A stretch of DNA of 64,000 bases from an uncultured Bacteroidales bacterium (GCA_900318265.1 ONKA01000005.1:62001-126000), one strand, 5' to 3'; counted from the first letter of the stretch, positions 46,096 through 55,553 are shown. Translations and numbers: made by a program. The notes: generated by a model from the sequence alone, not told the origin.

Positions 46096-48099
46096 ATGAA
46101 GAAAATTTTATTCGTGACACTCGCACTGGCCATCGGTATGACTGGCTTTGCGCAAAAGAATTTACGTGTGAAGGCTTCTGACATGGCTAAGGTTCAATCA
46201 GCCACCGCCGCCAAGAAAGCTTTCAAGGGTAACGAGCAAATGACCATGATGGAGTTTACTCCCACTCAGGCCGCTGCCACCAACCCGAACAGAGACACCG
46301 AATTCCCGGTGGACGTGCAATGCTTCTACACCATTTATGACCTGCAGAGCAATGGCTTTGTGGCCAATCGTATGTATCGTTATGACGACGGTTCCGTCGG
46401 CCTGGTTGCCACCTATTCCCAACAAACCGGTTATGGTGACCGTGGTACGGGTTACGACTACTTCAACGGTGACGAATTTGTCTACGACATCGAAAACAAC
46501 CCGATGCCTGGCCGTATCGAAATCGAGAAAACCGGCTGGCCCTGCTACGCCCCTTACGGCGATGGTGAAATCATCATTGCCCACACTGGCACGCAGTTGA
46601 CCTACTACACTCGCGAAAAGAAAGGCGAAGCCACTTGGCAAGGCCCCAACTACATCCCGAACCCCACTTGGCTCGGTGCCCCCTCATGCGACATGACTTG
46701 GCCCAAGATTGCCACCTCTGGTCCCAACCACAACATCATCCACGTTCTGGGTGCTGACCAAAACGCTGACGACCCGTATTATTCCTACCTGTTCTACAGC
46801 AGATCCACTGATGGTGAGACCTGGGAAACCACTTGGGTTCCTACACTTGAAGACTGGGAGCACAACGTCTACGGTTCCGACTACTATGCTTTTGCCACCA
46901 ATGGCGACTATGTTGCCATCCTTTTGATGGACATGTCAGGCCACGGCCTCGTGATCAAGTCAGCCGACAACGGTGAGACTTGGGAACGCATCAAGTTCTG
47001 GGACAACCCGCACGCTGGTGACTGGGAGACCGACCCGAACACTGTCTTCGGTGAAGAAGATGCTATTTACTGCCCTGAGACCGGTGCCATCTGCATCGAC
47101 AACAACGGCATGGTTCACTGCGCCTTCTCCTCCAAGTGCTTCTATCACTCTGAACTCGGCACGAGCTACAACGTCTACGGTGGTGGTACCATGGACGGTA
47201 TCTTCTACTGGAACGAAAGCATGGGCACCATGGTGGCTCCTGAATGGACCTGCCCCGATGACGGCACCGTCATTCCTTCCAACCCCGGCAACTGCTTCCG
47301 TTTCTGGTGGCCTACCGATGCCAGCGGTGAATATGTCGTGCGTAACTTCGAAACCAACAACGTCATCGGTTTCGTCGACGTTGAAGGCTTCAGCGATTGG
47401 TCGAACGATAGCTTCCACGATGAGGACTATAGCGACTACTTCAGAAGCCCCTCGGCTCTGCCTGCCATCTGCATCGACGAGAACGGCGTGATTGCCGTGG
47501 GTTATTCCTGCCCCGACATGACCCGTCTGGCCGAAACTAATGAATACATGAGAAGCATCAAGGTGTCCTTCATCGAAGCTCCTTATCGTATGGCCGACCA
47601 CTATGGCGAGTACACCGAACAACTGGGTGACATCTACTACAACATGTTCAAGCTCCAGGAAGCCGATGACTTCTTGCACAGCTATGACGAGGCCGTCGCC
47701 CTCTGCTCACCCCAAAACACCACTGACATGGAATTCTGGTTCTGCTACCAAGCTGACGATACCCCAGGCTTCAACGTGGGTAACACCGCCAGCCAAAACC
47801 AGCCCACCGACAACTACATCTGGGGCACGAAGGTTATTCCCGACATCGACGGTTTGAGCATCGAGGAACCCTCAGTTGCCTCGAACACCAAGATGGAAAT
47901 CTATCCTAACCCTGCTGTCAACCAACTGAACGTGAGACTGGAGAACAATTCTGAGATCTCCATCTACAACATCATGGGTCAGAATGTGATCAACATGCAA
48001 GGCGTGAAGGGTGTCAACACGATCAACGTCAACGACCTCACCAGCGGTGTGTATTTCATCTCCGCCGGCACCGTGACCCAAAAGTTCATCGTGAAGTAA
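46096..48099 (+). CDS. T9SS-exported Asp-box (BNR) repeat protein, paralog 2
   Basis: 667 residues, clear homologue of the preceding gene along its whole length. Shared patterns include YDLQSNGFVANRMY, DRGTGYDYFNGDEF, the PKIATSGPNHNIIHVLGAD block and the WDNPHAGDWETDPNTVFG block. Three Asp-box matches are seen, the clearest being RSTDGETWETTW and KSADNGETWERIKFW. A signal peptide (MKKILFVTLALAIGMTGFA) and a T9SS type A tail (MEIYPNPAVNQLNVRLENN to TQKFIVK) are present. Probably a surface propeller that binds or cleaves glycan or protein; the substrate is unknown. Duplication with retained promoters suggests dosage or specialisation. Confidence 0.85.
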   Translation: MKKILFVTLALAIGMTGFAQKNLRVKASDMAKVQSATAAKKAFKGNEQMTMMEFTPTQAAATNPNRDTEFPVDVQCFYTIYDLQSNGFVANRMYRYDDGSVGLVATYSQQTGYGDRGTGYDYFNGDEFVYDIENNPMPGRIEIEKTGWPCYAPYGDGEIIIAHTGTQLTYYTREKKGEATWQGPNYIPNPTWLGAPSCDMTWPKIATSGPNHNIIHVLGADQNADDPYYSYLFYSRSTDGETWETTWVPTLEDWEHNVYGSDYYAFATNGDYVAILLMDMSGHGLVIKSADNGETWERIKFWDNPHAGDWETDPNTVFGEEDAIYCPETGAICIDNNGMVHCAFSSKCFYHSELGTSYNVYGGGTMDGIFYWNESMGTMVAPEWTCPDDGTVIPSNPGNCFRFWWPTDASGEYVVRNFETNNVIGFVDVEGFSDWSNDSFHDEDYSDYFRSPSALPAICIDENGVIAVGYSCPDMTRLAETNEYMRSIKVSFIEAPYRMADHYGEYTEQLGDIYYNMFKLQEADDFLHSYDEAVALCSPQNTTDMEFWFCYQADDTPGFNVGNTASQNQPTDNYIWGTKVIPDIDGLSIEEPSVASNTKMEIYPNPAVNQLNVRLENNSEISIYNIMGQNVINMQGVKGVNTINVNDLTSGVYFISAGTVTQKFIVK

Positions 48100-48118
48100 G
48101 ATTCCCAGACTTTAAGTC

Positions 48119-48153
48119 AAAAAAAAGGAGGTTTTTTAAACCTCCTTTTTTTA
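48119..48153. terminator. bidirectional terminator between Asp-box gene 2 and pdxA
   Basis: AAAAAAAGGAGGTTT / AACCTCCTTTTTTT around a short TTTA loop. The pdxA stop (48151-48153) lies on its edge. Confidence 0.85.
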
Positions 48154-49146
48154 TTGTTCCCTGCGGTGACCAATCACATCTGCAGCCAAGAAAATGGCCT
48201 TTCGGTAAGAGTCGGGCAACGCCTTGTTTTGGTTGGCAATGTCGTAGGCGGGCCCGTGCAAGGGTGAAGCACATACCACAGGCAACCCAGCCCAGTAATA
48301 GGCATAGCCTTCATACGCCAAAAATTTCATGGGAAACACGCCCTGCTCATAGTGCAAGGCCATCACTGCATCATACTTCTTCCACCAGCCTGCCGCAAAC
48401 AACTGCGAAGCCGAGAAAGGTCCGAAGGCGAAGAGGCCTTTTTCCTGTGCTTCCTCTACGGCCTTCACCACCCTTTCGTCGTCGCCCGTAGGAATTGACC
48501 CCGAATGCGGATTCAGACCCATCACGGCAATCTTCGGCGAGCTGATGCCGAAGTCAGTCTTCAAGGCTTGAGCCAGCGTGGTGAGTTTTGAAACAAGGAA
48601 ATGGCTGTCGATCTGATCGATGGCAGTACGCAAAGGCACGTCGCTCGTAGCCAAAGCGACGCGCATCTGTCCGCTCACCAACACCTGCAGAGGCTCAGCT
48701 TCCTTGTGGAACGAGAGCAGAAAATCACGATTGATCTTCGCCACTCTGGGATTGTCGGGAGCCAATACCAAGGCATCAAGGTAACCGTTTTGCAGGTCAT
48801 CTGCGGCCCGCTTCATCGAAAGCACCGACATCTCAGCTGAAACATCAGAAGGCACACCTGGTTCAATCTTCAACTCGTTTTCCACGATGTTGATGATATT
48901 GAATTTCTTCTCCCATGCCTGACGCGCATCGCGAGTCAGCGAATAGTTGGGGCTCTCCATGCCAAAGTTCTTCTTGTAGTAGGAAAAGGCCTTCGATTGT
49001 CCATACAAGACGGGGGTGAGTGTTTCGAACATACGGGCATCGGAAAAGGTCTTCAGCATGACCTCGTAACTGATGCCATTGAAGTCACCCTGGCTAAGGC
49101 CGATACGGGGAAGTGTAAGGGGGTAGGGATTGTCTTGCATAGGCAT
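48151..49146 (-). CDS. pdxA: 4-hydroxythreonine-4-phosphate dehydrogenase family protein
   Basis: PdxA oxidises 4-phosphohydroxy-L-threonine in DXP-dependent pyridoxal phosphate synthesis. It has 331 residues (an ATG at 49140 is also possible). The N-terminal LPRIGLSQGDFNGISYEVML, with GDxNGIxYEV, is the Bacteroidota form of the motif. The later active-site segments are atypical: NPHSGSIPTGDDE where most PdxA have NPHAGExGxxGxEE, and DAVMALHYEQGVFPMKFLAY with the zinc-ligand-like His. Function is likely conserved. No pdxJ gene is adjacent. Confidence 0.88.
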   Translation of the reverse strand: MPMQDNPYPLTLPRIGLSQGDFNGISYEVMLKTFSDARMFETLTPVLYGQSKAFSYYKKNFGMESPNYSLTRDARQAWEKKFNIINIVENELKIEPGVPSDVSAEMSVLSMKRAADDLQNGYLDALVLAPDNPRVAKINRDFLLSFHKEAEPLQVLVSGQMRVALATSDVPLRTAIDQIDSHFLVSKLTTLAQALKTDFGISSPKIAVMGLNPHSGSIPTGDDERVVKAVEEAQEKGLFAFGPFSASQLFAAGWWKKYDAVMALHYEQGVFPMKFLAYEGYAYYWAGLPVVCASPLHGPAYDIANQNKALPDSYRKAIFLAADVIGHRREQ

Positions 49147-49187
49147 TGTTTTTTTACTTGGCTGAATCTCAACGGGAAATCAGCCTT

Positions 49188-49218
49188 CAAAATTAGACAA
49201 TAAAAACAACAATCCAAA
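49188..49218 (-). promoter_or_regulatory. promoter for pdxA
   Basis: On the minus strand TAATTTTG (49188-49195) with TTTG (49215-49218) 19 nt upstream. The ATG follows about 40 nt downstream. Confidence 0.55.
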
Positions 49219-49236
49219 ATAAAAGCCCTTTTTTTA

Positions 49237-50463
49237 TTAAAAAAGTGCCTTTTTAAAGCCTTTTATGATGCTTTCCGTTGCCCCCACCTGAGCTTTGAGA
49301 TAGTTTCGGCAAGTTTCTGAAGCCTTGGCATAAAACGCCTCATCGTCGATCAAACGCATTAAGACCTTTGCCAATTCAGCCTCATCACCGACAGAAAAAG
49401 CCCCTTCGAGGGCCACCAAATCGACTGCCTCCTTGAAGCTCTTGTATTTGGGGCCAAACACCACAGGGCAGCCGAAGGTGACCGGCTCCTGGATGTTGTG
49501 AATGTTCACCCCAAAGCCGCCACCGATGTAGACAAAACGTGCATACTGGTAAAGCTGCGACAAGATACCAATCGTGTTGACGATTAATACCTTGCTCTGC
49601 TTTTGGGGATCAAGTTGGGTATACAACTGGCTGTCGGGAAACAGGGCTTGGACTTGAGCCACATGCGAGGCGGAGATGTCGTGCGGGGCGACGATAAAGC
49701 AATAGTCGTCGGGGCATTGCGAAAACACCCTCTCCAGCAGCTTTTCGTCAGGTGGCCAGGTGCTGCCTGCGATGATGCATCGGCGACCGCCAATAAACCG
49801 CTCCACCTCGGGAAAAGGCTTGGCCTGCTGGGCTATAGCAGCCACACGGTCGAAACGCGTGTCACCGCATACGGTGACATTCGTCATGCCATGGGTTTGA
49901 AGCAACTGAGCAGTGGCGTCATCCTGCACGAAGAAATGTCGCACCGATTTCAACTGCTCACGGAACCAAACCCCATACCATCGGAAGAAATAGGAATCAG
50001 GTTTGAGGATAAGCGAGATATAGAACAAAGGTATGCCGGCATCTTTCAAAGCGCGCATATAATTGAACCAAAACTCATACTTGATGAAGAAAGCCGCCAC
50101 AAAATGGTGGCGTTTCACCCATTGTGCGGCATGACTAGGCGTATCGGAAGGAAGATAAAGCACCTCGTCGGCCAAAGGGTAGTCCTTGCGCACCTCGTAG
50201 CCCGAAGGCGAAAAAAATGAAAGCAAAATCTTGTATTGTGGAAACTCCTGCTTCAGTGCCTCGATAACAGGTCGGCCTTGCTCGAACTCGCCCAAAGAGG
50301 CGGCATGAAACCAAATCCAAGCATCGCTTGGCTGAGTCTGCGGCTCAGCCAAGCGATGCTTACGTCCTTTTACCCACTGCATGGCCTTGACGTTGCCAAA
50401 CAACGCCGCAATCCTCACGCCGAAGGAATAGAACAGGATGCCTATGGTATATAAAACGGTCAC
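49237..50463 (-). CDS. waaA: 3-deoxy-D-manno-octulosonic acid (Kdo) transferase
   Basis: WaaA adds Kdo to lipid A precursor at the inner membrane. It has 408 residues. An N-terminal membrane anchor (VLYTIGILFYSFGVRIAALF) is followed by the family motif WFHAASLGEFEQGRPVIEAL, IKYEFWFNYMRALKDAGIP, IAGSTWPPDEKLLERVF, and the C-terminal donor site with VYIGGGFGVNIHNIQEPVTF and GCPVVFGP. An 18-bp perfect inverted repeat (50319-50361) lies in frame and encodes HRLAEPQTQPSDA. It replaces the short linker normally found between GRK and the WIHAASLGE motif. The next gene upstream ends 3 nt before this start. Confidence 0.95.
   Translation of the reverse strand: MTVLYTIGILFYSFGVRIAALFGNVKAMQWVKGRKHRLAEPQTQPSDAWIWFHAASLGEFEQGRPVIEALKQEFPQYKILLSFFSPSGYEVRKDYPLADEVLYLPSDTPSHAAQWVKRHHFVAAFFIKYEFWFNYMRALKDAGIPLFYISLILKPDSYFFRWYGVWFREQLKSVRHFFVQDDATAQLLQTHGMTNVTVCGDTRFDRVAAIAQQAKPFPEVERFIGGRRCIIAGSTWPPDEKLLERVFSQCPDDYCFIVAPHDISASHVAQVQALFPDSQLYTQLDPQKQSKVLIVNTIGILSQLYQYARFVYIGGGFGVNIHNIQEPVTFGCPVVFGPKYKSFKEAVDLVALEGAFSVGDEAELAKVLMRLIDDEAFYAKASETCRNYLKAQVGATESIIKGFKKALF
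50319..50361. repeat. perfect 18-bp inverted repeat inside waaA
   Basis: Left arm 50319-50336 (AAGCATCGCTTGGCTGAG) pairs perfectly with right arm 50344-50361 around a 7-nt loop. It lies within coding sequence, in frame. Its centre resembles the palindrome at 51323-51356 (shared GCTTGGCT). Confidence 0.9.
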
Positions 50464-50466
50464 CTA

Positions 50467-51282
50467 TTAATAATAATAGTAATCTTGCGGCCTGCGTTCG
50501 TAGGTGGGGATGTCCCAGGTGACGCGGATGCCGTAATAGAGGTCGTTGTAACGCTTGTTCGGGTCAGTGTAGCCCACAGGCTCCATCACTCCAGTTTCAG
50601 GATTGGTAAACACGCGGAAGTCGTAATCGCGAAGGTCGTGGGTGCGGGCGTATGTCACCTCCAGGGCAACCGAAAGGTTGAGCAGACGCGTATCGTTGAG
50701 CAACAGATAACCCACTTCAAAATGCGCTGCCGGACCGCCACGCATGCGGTCGTAGCCAAAGCGATAGTCCTTATCGACTGGCAGCGGTGTGTTGAGTAAT
50801 GCCTGCTGATAGTCGATGCGGAGACGGTTTTGCAGATAGCCAAGACCGCCCTGAACGAAGAAACCACAGTTGGGGTTAGGACCCAATGGGAACAACTTAC
50901 CCACTTCGCCCTGAAAATGGAAGCCGCGTTGGTTGAGTTCCAACATCGTGAAACTGCCTCCACTGCCTATGATCTCACCCGCATCAGTGGTGATGCCCTC
51001 TCCCATGAGCTCCACGCGGTCGCCTTTCACCTTGGTACCATAGATGTAGTTGCCGTTAAACGTCAGCAGCCAGTTGGACGCGGTTTTATAACAAAAGCCA
51101 CCTCCCACATTGTGGCTGACACCATACAAAACCTTGGTGTCGAGGCCAGGGACATGGAAGGCATAGGTAGCCTGAAACATAGCCACCGGAATCGAGTTCT
51201 GCATGATGCTCTTGGGTTGTTGCGCCAAGGCACCGACCGTCAAGCAGAGACAAAACAAAATGGGTAAAATAATCCTTCGCAT
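50467..51282 (-). CDS. predicted outer-membrane beta-barrel protein
   Basis: 271 residues from ATG at 51282 (MRRIILPILFCLCLTVGALA, a signal peptide). A longer frame would read through the palindrome upstream and is rejected. The mature protein alternates short amphipathic strands and turns: AMFQATYAFHVPG, NWLLTFNGNYIYGTKV, GFFVQGGLGYLQNRLRIDY, AAHFEVGYLLLND, LLNLSVALEVTYART, LYYGIRVTWDIP. These fit an 8-12 strand barrel ending in a Tyr-rich tail (PQDYYYY). The exact family is not recognised. It starts the operon with waaA, suggesting an envelope role. Confidence 0.78.
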   Translation of the reverse strand: MRRIILPILFCLCLTVGALAQQPKSIMQNSIPVAMFQATYAFHVPGLDTKVLYGVSHNVGGGFCYKTASNWLLTFNGNYIYGTKVKGDRVELMGEGITTDAGEIIGSGGSFTMLELNQRGFHFQGEVGKLFPLGPNPNCGFFVQGGLGYLQNRLRIDYQQALLNTPLPVDKDYRFGYDRMRGGPAAHFEVGYLLLNDTRLLNLSVALEVTYARTHDLRDYDFRVFTNPETGVMEPVGYTDPNKRYNDLYYGIRVTWDIPTYERRPQDYYYY

Positions 51283-51322
51283 ACAATTTGGTTTTTTTGT
51301 CAAACGAAAAACAATAGGTTTT

Positions 51323-51356
51323 ATTGCTTGGCTCCCGCAAGCGGGAGCCAAGCAAT
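51323..51356. repeat. perfect 16-bp palindrome between the barrel gene and the subtilase gene
   Basis: Arms ATTGCTTGGCTCCCGC (51323-51338) and 51341-51356 are perfectly complementary with only AA between them. It ends 5 nt before the subtilase stop codon region (51361) and may act as a terminator or REP site. Confidence 0.88.
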
Positions 51357-51360
51357 CATT

Positions 51361-54300
51361 TTACATCTTAACCACTCTACGGACCAGCACAGCTTCACCT
51401 TTGTGGATACGAAGCGTGTAGATACCATTATCGAGGCCGTCGAGCTGATAGGCATCGCCCTCCACTTGGATGCGCTGCACCAGCTTGCCTTCGACGTTAT
51501 AGACATCAATCAACGACATGCCTTGGCATTCAATGTTCACCTTATCGGAGGTCGGGTTAGGATAAATGCTCAACTTACCGTCGTTCTCGCCAAGTCCATT
51601 GAAATAATTGGCACAAGCGGCTTCACCTACGTCGGAAACACCCTTTTCGAACACCGACTGCACAGCATAGCAATGCTGCGCGTTGAGAGCCATTTCGGTG
51701 TCGTTATAAGTGGTCTCATTGAGATGCTCGGCAATCAGTTCGCCATCGCGGTATAGGTTGTAGGCGATGGCTGAGGCCCAAGGATAGTCAACCTCGGTCC
51801 AAGCCATCGAGATATAGCCGTCGTGAACATCGGTGATACGAATTTCAGGAGCAATGTTGTAAACGCTCTCGATAAAGCAGGAGGCAATAAGCGACATGCA
51901 GTCTTCATGGACAGGCATAACTTGAACGGTGAGGCTGCCCATTAATGTGTCCATAAAGGTATTGGTCTCCACAATTACTGGTTCGGCGCCATCCACGACG
52001 ACTTCATAGGCATCAGCATCACCAAACCATGTCACTGTAACCAAATCGCCGTTGAAATGATAATCCAAACTGTCGACGGAGGCACAGATGTTTTGGGAGA
52101 GGCAAACCGTTTCGGCATCACAGCCATAGACGGACTGCGCTGTCACGCAAATCGTATTCTCACCAATAAGCATATCCGTCATAAGAAGACTGGTAGAGCC
52201 AGTCGGAGAAGGCAGCAGCTCTAAAACATTACCATTGTATACCACATTAAAACGCTCCACATCTGCCGGATTGTCCCACTGCCAATAGAAGCGATTATTG
52301 ACACCATTGGAAACAAATTCCAAACCCGTCACCGCTTCGGCGAAACAAATCTCAACACTTGCGCTCAGCACATAGCAGTTTTCAGCAACCGCTTTCACCA
52401 TTACGGTGGTCAGACCAGCTTCCACGTCGAAAGCGTAGGCCGTCGTCTCAACCGTGGCAGCCAGCGTCCCGTTGACGTACACCTCGTATTCGTCCACTCC
52501 TTCGATGGCATCCCAATTCAGGATGACATTATGGCTTTCCATTTGATAGGTCAAATTTTGCACAGCGCCAACAACGCAAACGGCTACATGCACGTCTTTC
52601 TCACAACCCTCAAACACAGCCTTCACAGCCATATCGTGTTCTCCTTCCGTGACGACAAAAGCATAAGTCAATTCATTGGTCGTTGCCAACAGCTCTTCGT
52701 CCATATAGACTTGGTACTCCAGCAATCCCGTCGGGTCTTCAGGAGCTTCCCATGTGAGGGTAAGCAGCAGATTGTCGTCAATAGTATAGTCCAAGTTCTG
52801 AACAGGGCCGCACACCGACACCTCTGCCTCTAGGCAAACAAACTCGCTCTGGCAATCATTGTAAACGGCATAGACGCAGTAGTTGTAAAGGCCTTCCTCA
52901 AGATCGGCATCGGTGTAAGTCAGTTCCGTTGTAGTGGTGAGCAGCACTGTCTCGCGATAAACCTCGTAACCCGTTGGGGCGCCACTCTCGGGAGCATCCC
53001 AAGTCAAAACGACATCATGGCCGACTAACTCGTAGGCCAGGTTCCTGACCGGATTGCAAAACTCTTGTGCCCCAGCCCCTCCGCTACAGTTAACGGTAAA
53101 GGTCTGCGTGCCACTAAATCCGCCGCTATTCTGGTAGATGACCGTGCCATCTTCATAGGTGACCTCGAAACTGCATTCTGAGGTCCACTGGCCGTTGTGC
53201 CAAGTGAGCGTCACCTCACAGCCTGAGGCCAACTCTCTCGTATAAGTGGCCGAACTGCCATTGTTTACGGTCATCTGCTCGGAAGGCGTGCCATCGGAAT
53301 AATTGACCGTGAGGTAATTGCCTTGCCAACCGTCGCCGTAGGAGTCGTGCAGCGAGAAAATGATGTTGCATGCATTCCTGTAATTGAAAGTCAAGAGGGT
53401 ATGACGACCGAAGGCATCCACGAGGTCGAGCGTGAAAGGAATGACGAATTCAGCAGGTGCGGCGGCATCGAGAGTGACGTTAAAGTCGGCATAAGCCATC
53501 ATATCGGCGCCGATGGTGCTGTAAGGTTTCTCAGTCTCGTTGAGGGTGATGTATTCGTAATCCGTCGACAAAGTACCCACCACCATTTGCGCCATCTCAT
53601 TGCCGACATTATCGACCAAGATACGCAAGTCGGCTGTCTCGCCAGGATTTAGGAGACCATTGGCATTGTCGTCGTTCAGCACCACTGTGGTACCATATTG
53701 CAGCATATAATCATAAACCATGACCTTGACGCCATAGGTAGCCGTGTTTTCACCTGCAACATACACCTCCAAGTCGAATTTGATTTCCTGATTGGCCAGC
53801 ACTTGATCGTTGACCGAGAAGGCAAAGGCGTTCTCCGCGGTGAGGGTTTCGTTGGGAGCAAAGTTGGGGAAGTCGACCGTATTGTCAGTGATGGTGACAT
53901 TGGGATCTTCAGTAGCCAGCACAACGGTGACATTGCTAACAGGATCTTCGGTGACGTTGTCCATCGTCAAGGTCATCATGACCGACTCGCCAGGATTAAG
54001 ATGATGGTTGTTGTTGCCCTCAGGGTCATTAATGGCGAACGAATTGTATCTGATGGCTCCCAGTTGTATGGCTTCAACGGCTTGGAACACATCCACACGG
54101 CCGAAGCCAAAAGTGTTGCTCTTGCCATCCGACAATGGAAGCGCCGTCTCCTCAAGGATGCGGCAAACATCGGCAGGCGTGAGGTTGATGTCCTTGCTCA
54201 GCATGAGTGCCATGCAGCCTGCCACACAAGGCGTGGCCATTGAAGTACCGCTCATGGTGGTGTAGCCTGTGTTGCTTTGATAATTCAACGACTTGATGTC

Positions 54301-55527
54301 GACACCAGGAGCGCACACATCGGGGCGGATGAGGCCGATTCCAGGTTGGTAGGGATAGTCGCCAAACTCCGTGTTCTGCCATGTGACAGGGCCACGCGAA
54401 GTGAAGTTAGCGGCAGCGTCGTTATAGTTAACGGCACCTACACACACCGAGCAGGTCTGACCACCAGGGTTTTCGCCCTGAACGGCATCCATATAGGGAG
54501 GCGGGCAGCTGCCAGGCACACGTACATTGTTGGGGATGGGATACATCCAAGTGCTATTGCCTTCGTTGCCAGCAGCGATGGCAGCCACAATGCCGGCATC
54601 CAAAGCAGCCTCACAAGTGTGACGCAACAAGGTACGGTCAGGAATGGAGGAATTGGGCAAACCGAGCGACATGCTGAACAGGTCGCAGCCATGCTCCACC
54701 GCCCATTGTATGCCTTCGGAAATACTCTGGGCGCCGCCGTTGCCGTTACCATCCAAGCACTTGACACACATCAGCGTGGCATCGGGAGCCATGCCCGTTT
54801 GGGAAGCGCCCGAACCATCACCGCACACCGTACCCGCACAATGCGAGCCATGGCCCATATCATCTATGGGGTCGTTGTCGTGGTTATACACATCGTAGCC
54901 ATGATTCGGAAAGTCGGATCCGCCGTCCCAAAGATGGTCGGCCAAGTCGACGTGATGATAGTTGACACCCGTGTCGATGACAGCCACCACGACACCTTGA
55001 CCTGTATAGCCCAGTTCCCATACCTGGTTGGCATGGACTTGGATGACATTCTGCGTGATTTCGCGGGTGGCCATTGCAGGAGTGGCTTCTTCACCATCGG
55101 GAATCCAGTTGTATTCCTTGGCAAAACCCATGATCTCGATGTCGTTGCGATACGCCAAATCTTGAATGGCCGCCTTGGTGGCATCGAAATACAGGGCATT
55201 TGCCATCCATAAGACAACAGGTTCGGTGGTCATGTCGTTGCGTTGCATCTCGGCCAACGAATGGCGAAGGTCGTACTGCGAAGCATCAGCAAACGCCTTC
55301 AACTCGTTGACAACAAATGCACGACGCTCGGAGCGGTTGACATAATAGTCGGCACGACGATTCATCTCTGCCCTATCGTATTGTGACTTCATGATTACGA
55401 TGACCTTGATTTTCTCGTCATCGCTGCGTCGGGTCATCTCTTCACTCAGCAGAGGATCGATGACAGCTTGTGCATAGCCTGCCATGCAGCAGACCGCAAG
55501 TAGGAGAAGGGTAAACAGTTTTTTCAT
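51361..55527 (-). CDS. S8 family subtilisin-like serine protease with beta-sandwich repeats and T9SS domain
   Basis: A 1388-residue secreted protease. Seen: a signal peptide (MKKLFTLLLLAVCCMAGYAQ); an I9-like inhibitory region (about 30-140, KVIVIMKSQYD...); and a catalytic S8 domain with Asp185 (AVIDTGVNYHHVDL), His226 (DDMGHGSHCAGT) and Ser429 (GTSMATPCVAGCMAL). CARDB-like domains follow (VTVVLATEDPNVTITDN). Then come five to six degenerate FN3-like repeats starting with V(R/Q)NL...Y (VRNLAYELVGHDVVLTWDAP, VQNLTYQMESHNVILNWDAI). The T9SS type A tail is LSIYPNPTSDKVNIECQG to RRVVKM. It is probably surface exported through SprA. The promoter is divergent with the M16 gene. Confidence 0.95.
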   Translation of the reverse strand: MKKLFTLLLLAVCCMAGYAQAVIDPLLSEEMTRRSDDEKIKVIVIMKSQYDRAEMNRRADYYVNRSERRAFVVNELKAFADASQYDLRHSLAEMQRNDMTTEPVVLWMANALYFDATKAAIQDLAYRNDIEIMGFAKEYNWIPDGEEATPAMATREITQNVIQVHANQVWELGYTGQGVVVAVIDTGVNYHHVDLADHLWDGGSDFPNHGYDVYNHDNDPIDDMGHGSHCAGTVCGDGSGASQTGMAPDATLMCVKCLDGNGNGGAQSISEGIQWAVEHGCDLFSMSLGLPNSSIPDRTLLRHTCEAALDAGIVAAIAAGNEGNSTWMYPIPNNVRVPGSCPPPYMDAVQGENPGGQTCSVCVGAVNYNDAAANFTSRGPVTWQNTEFGDYPYQPGIGLIRPDVCAPGVDIKSLNYQSNTGYTTMSGTSMATPCVAGCMALMLSKDINLTPADVCRILEETALPLSDGKSNTFGFGRVDVFQAVEAIQLGAIRYNSFAINDPEGNNNHHLNPGESVMMTLTMDNVTEDPVSNVTVVLATEDPNVTITDNTVDFPNFAPNETLTAENAFAFSVNDQVLANQEIKFDLEVYVAGENTATYGVKVMVYDYMLQYGTTVVLNDDNANGLLNPGETADLRILVDNVGNEMAQMVVGTLSTDYEYITLNETEKPYSTIGADMMAYADFNVTLDAAAPAEFVIPFTLDLVDAFGRHTLLTFNYRNACNIIFSLHDSYGDGWQGNYLTVNYSDGTPSEQMTVNNGSSATYTRELASGCEVTLTWHNGQWTSECSFEVTYEDGTVIYQNSGGFSGTQTFTVNCSGGAGAQEFCNPVRNLAYELVGHDVVLTWDAPESGAPTGYEVYRETVLLTTTTELTYTDADLEEGLYNYCVYAVYNDCQSEFVCLEAEVSVCGPVQNLDYTIDDNLLLTLTWEAPEDPTGLLEYQVYMDEELLATTNELTYAFVVTEGEHDMAVKAVFEGCEKDVHVAVCVVGAVQNLTYQMESHNVILNWDAIEGVDEYEVYVNGTLAATVETTAYAFDVEAGLTTVMVKAVAENCYVLSASVEICFAEAVTGLEFVSNGVNNRFYWQWDNPADVERFNVVYNGNVLELLPSPTGSTSLLMTDMLIGENTICVTAQSVYGCDAETVCLSQNICASVDSLDYHFNGDLVTVTWFGDADAYEVVVDGAEPVIVETNTFMDTLMGSLTVQVMPVHEDCMSLIASCFIESVYNIAPEIRITDVHDGYISMAWTEVDYPWASAIAYNLYRDGELIAEHLNETTYNDTEMALNAQHCYAVQSVFEKGVSDVGEAACANYFNGLGENDGKLSIYPNPTSDKVNIECQGMSLIDVYNVEGKLVQRIQVEGDAYQLDGLDNGIYTLRIHKGEAVLVRRVVKM

Positions 55528-55553
55528 TTTAAATAGAATTGATTTTAAAGGTG

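Noticed and set aside
43927-48099. Calling the two Asp-box proteins sialidases.
   Set aside because: Asp-boxes are present, but no FRIP-type motif or arginine triad could be identified by eye.
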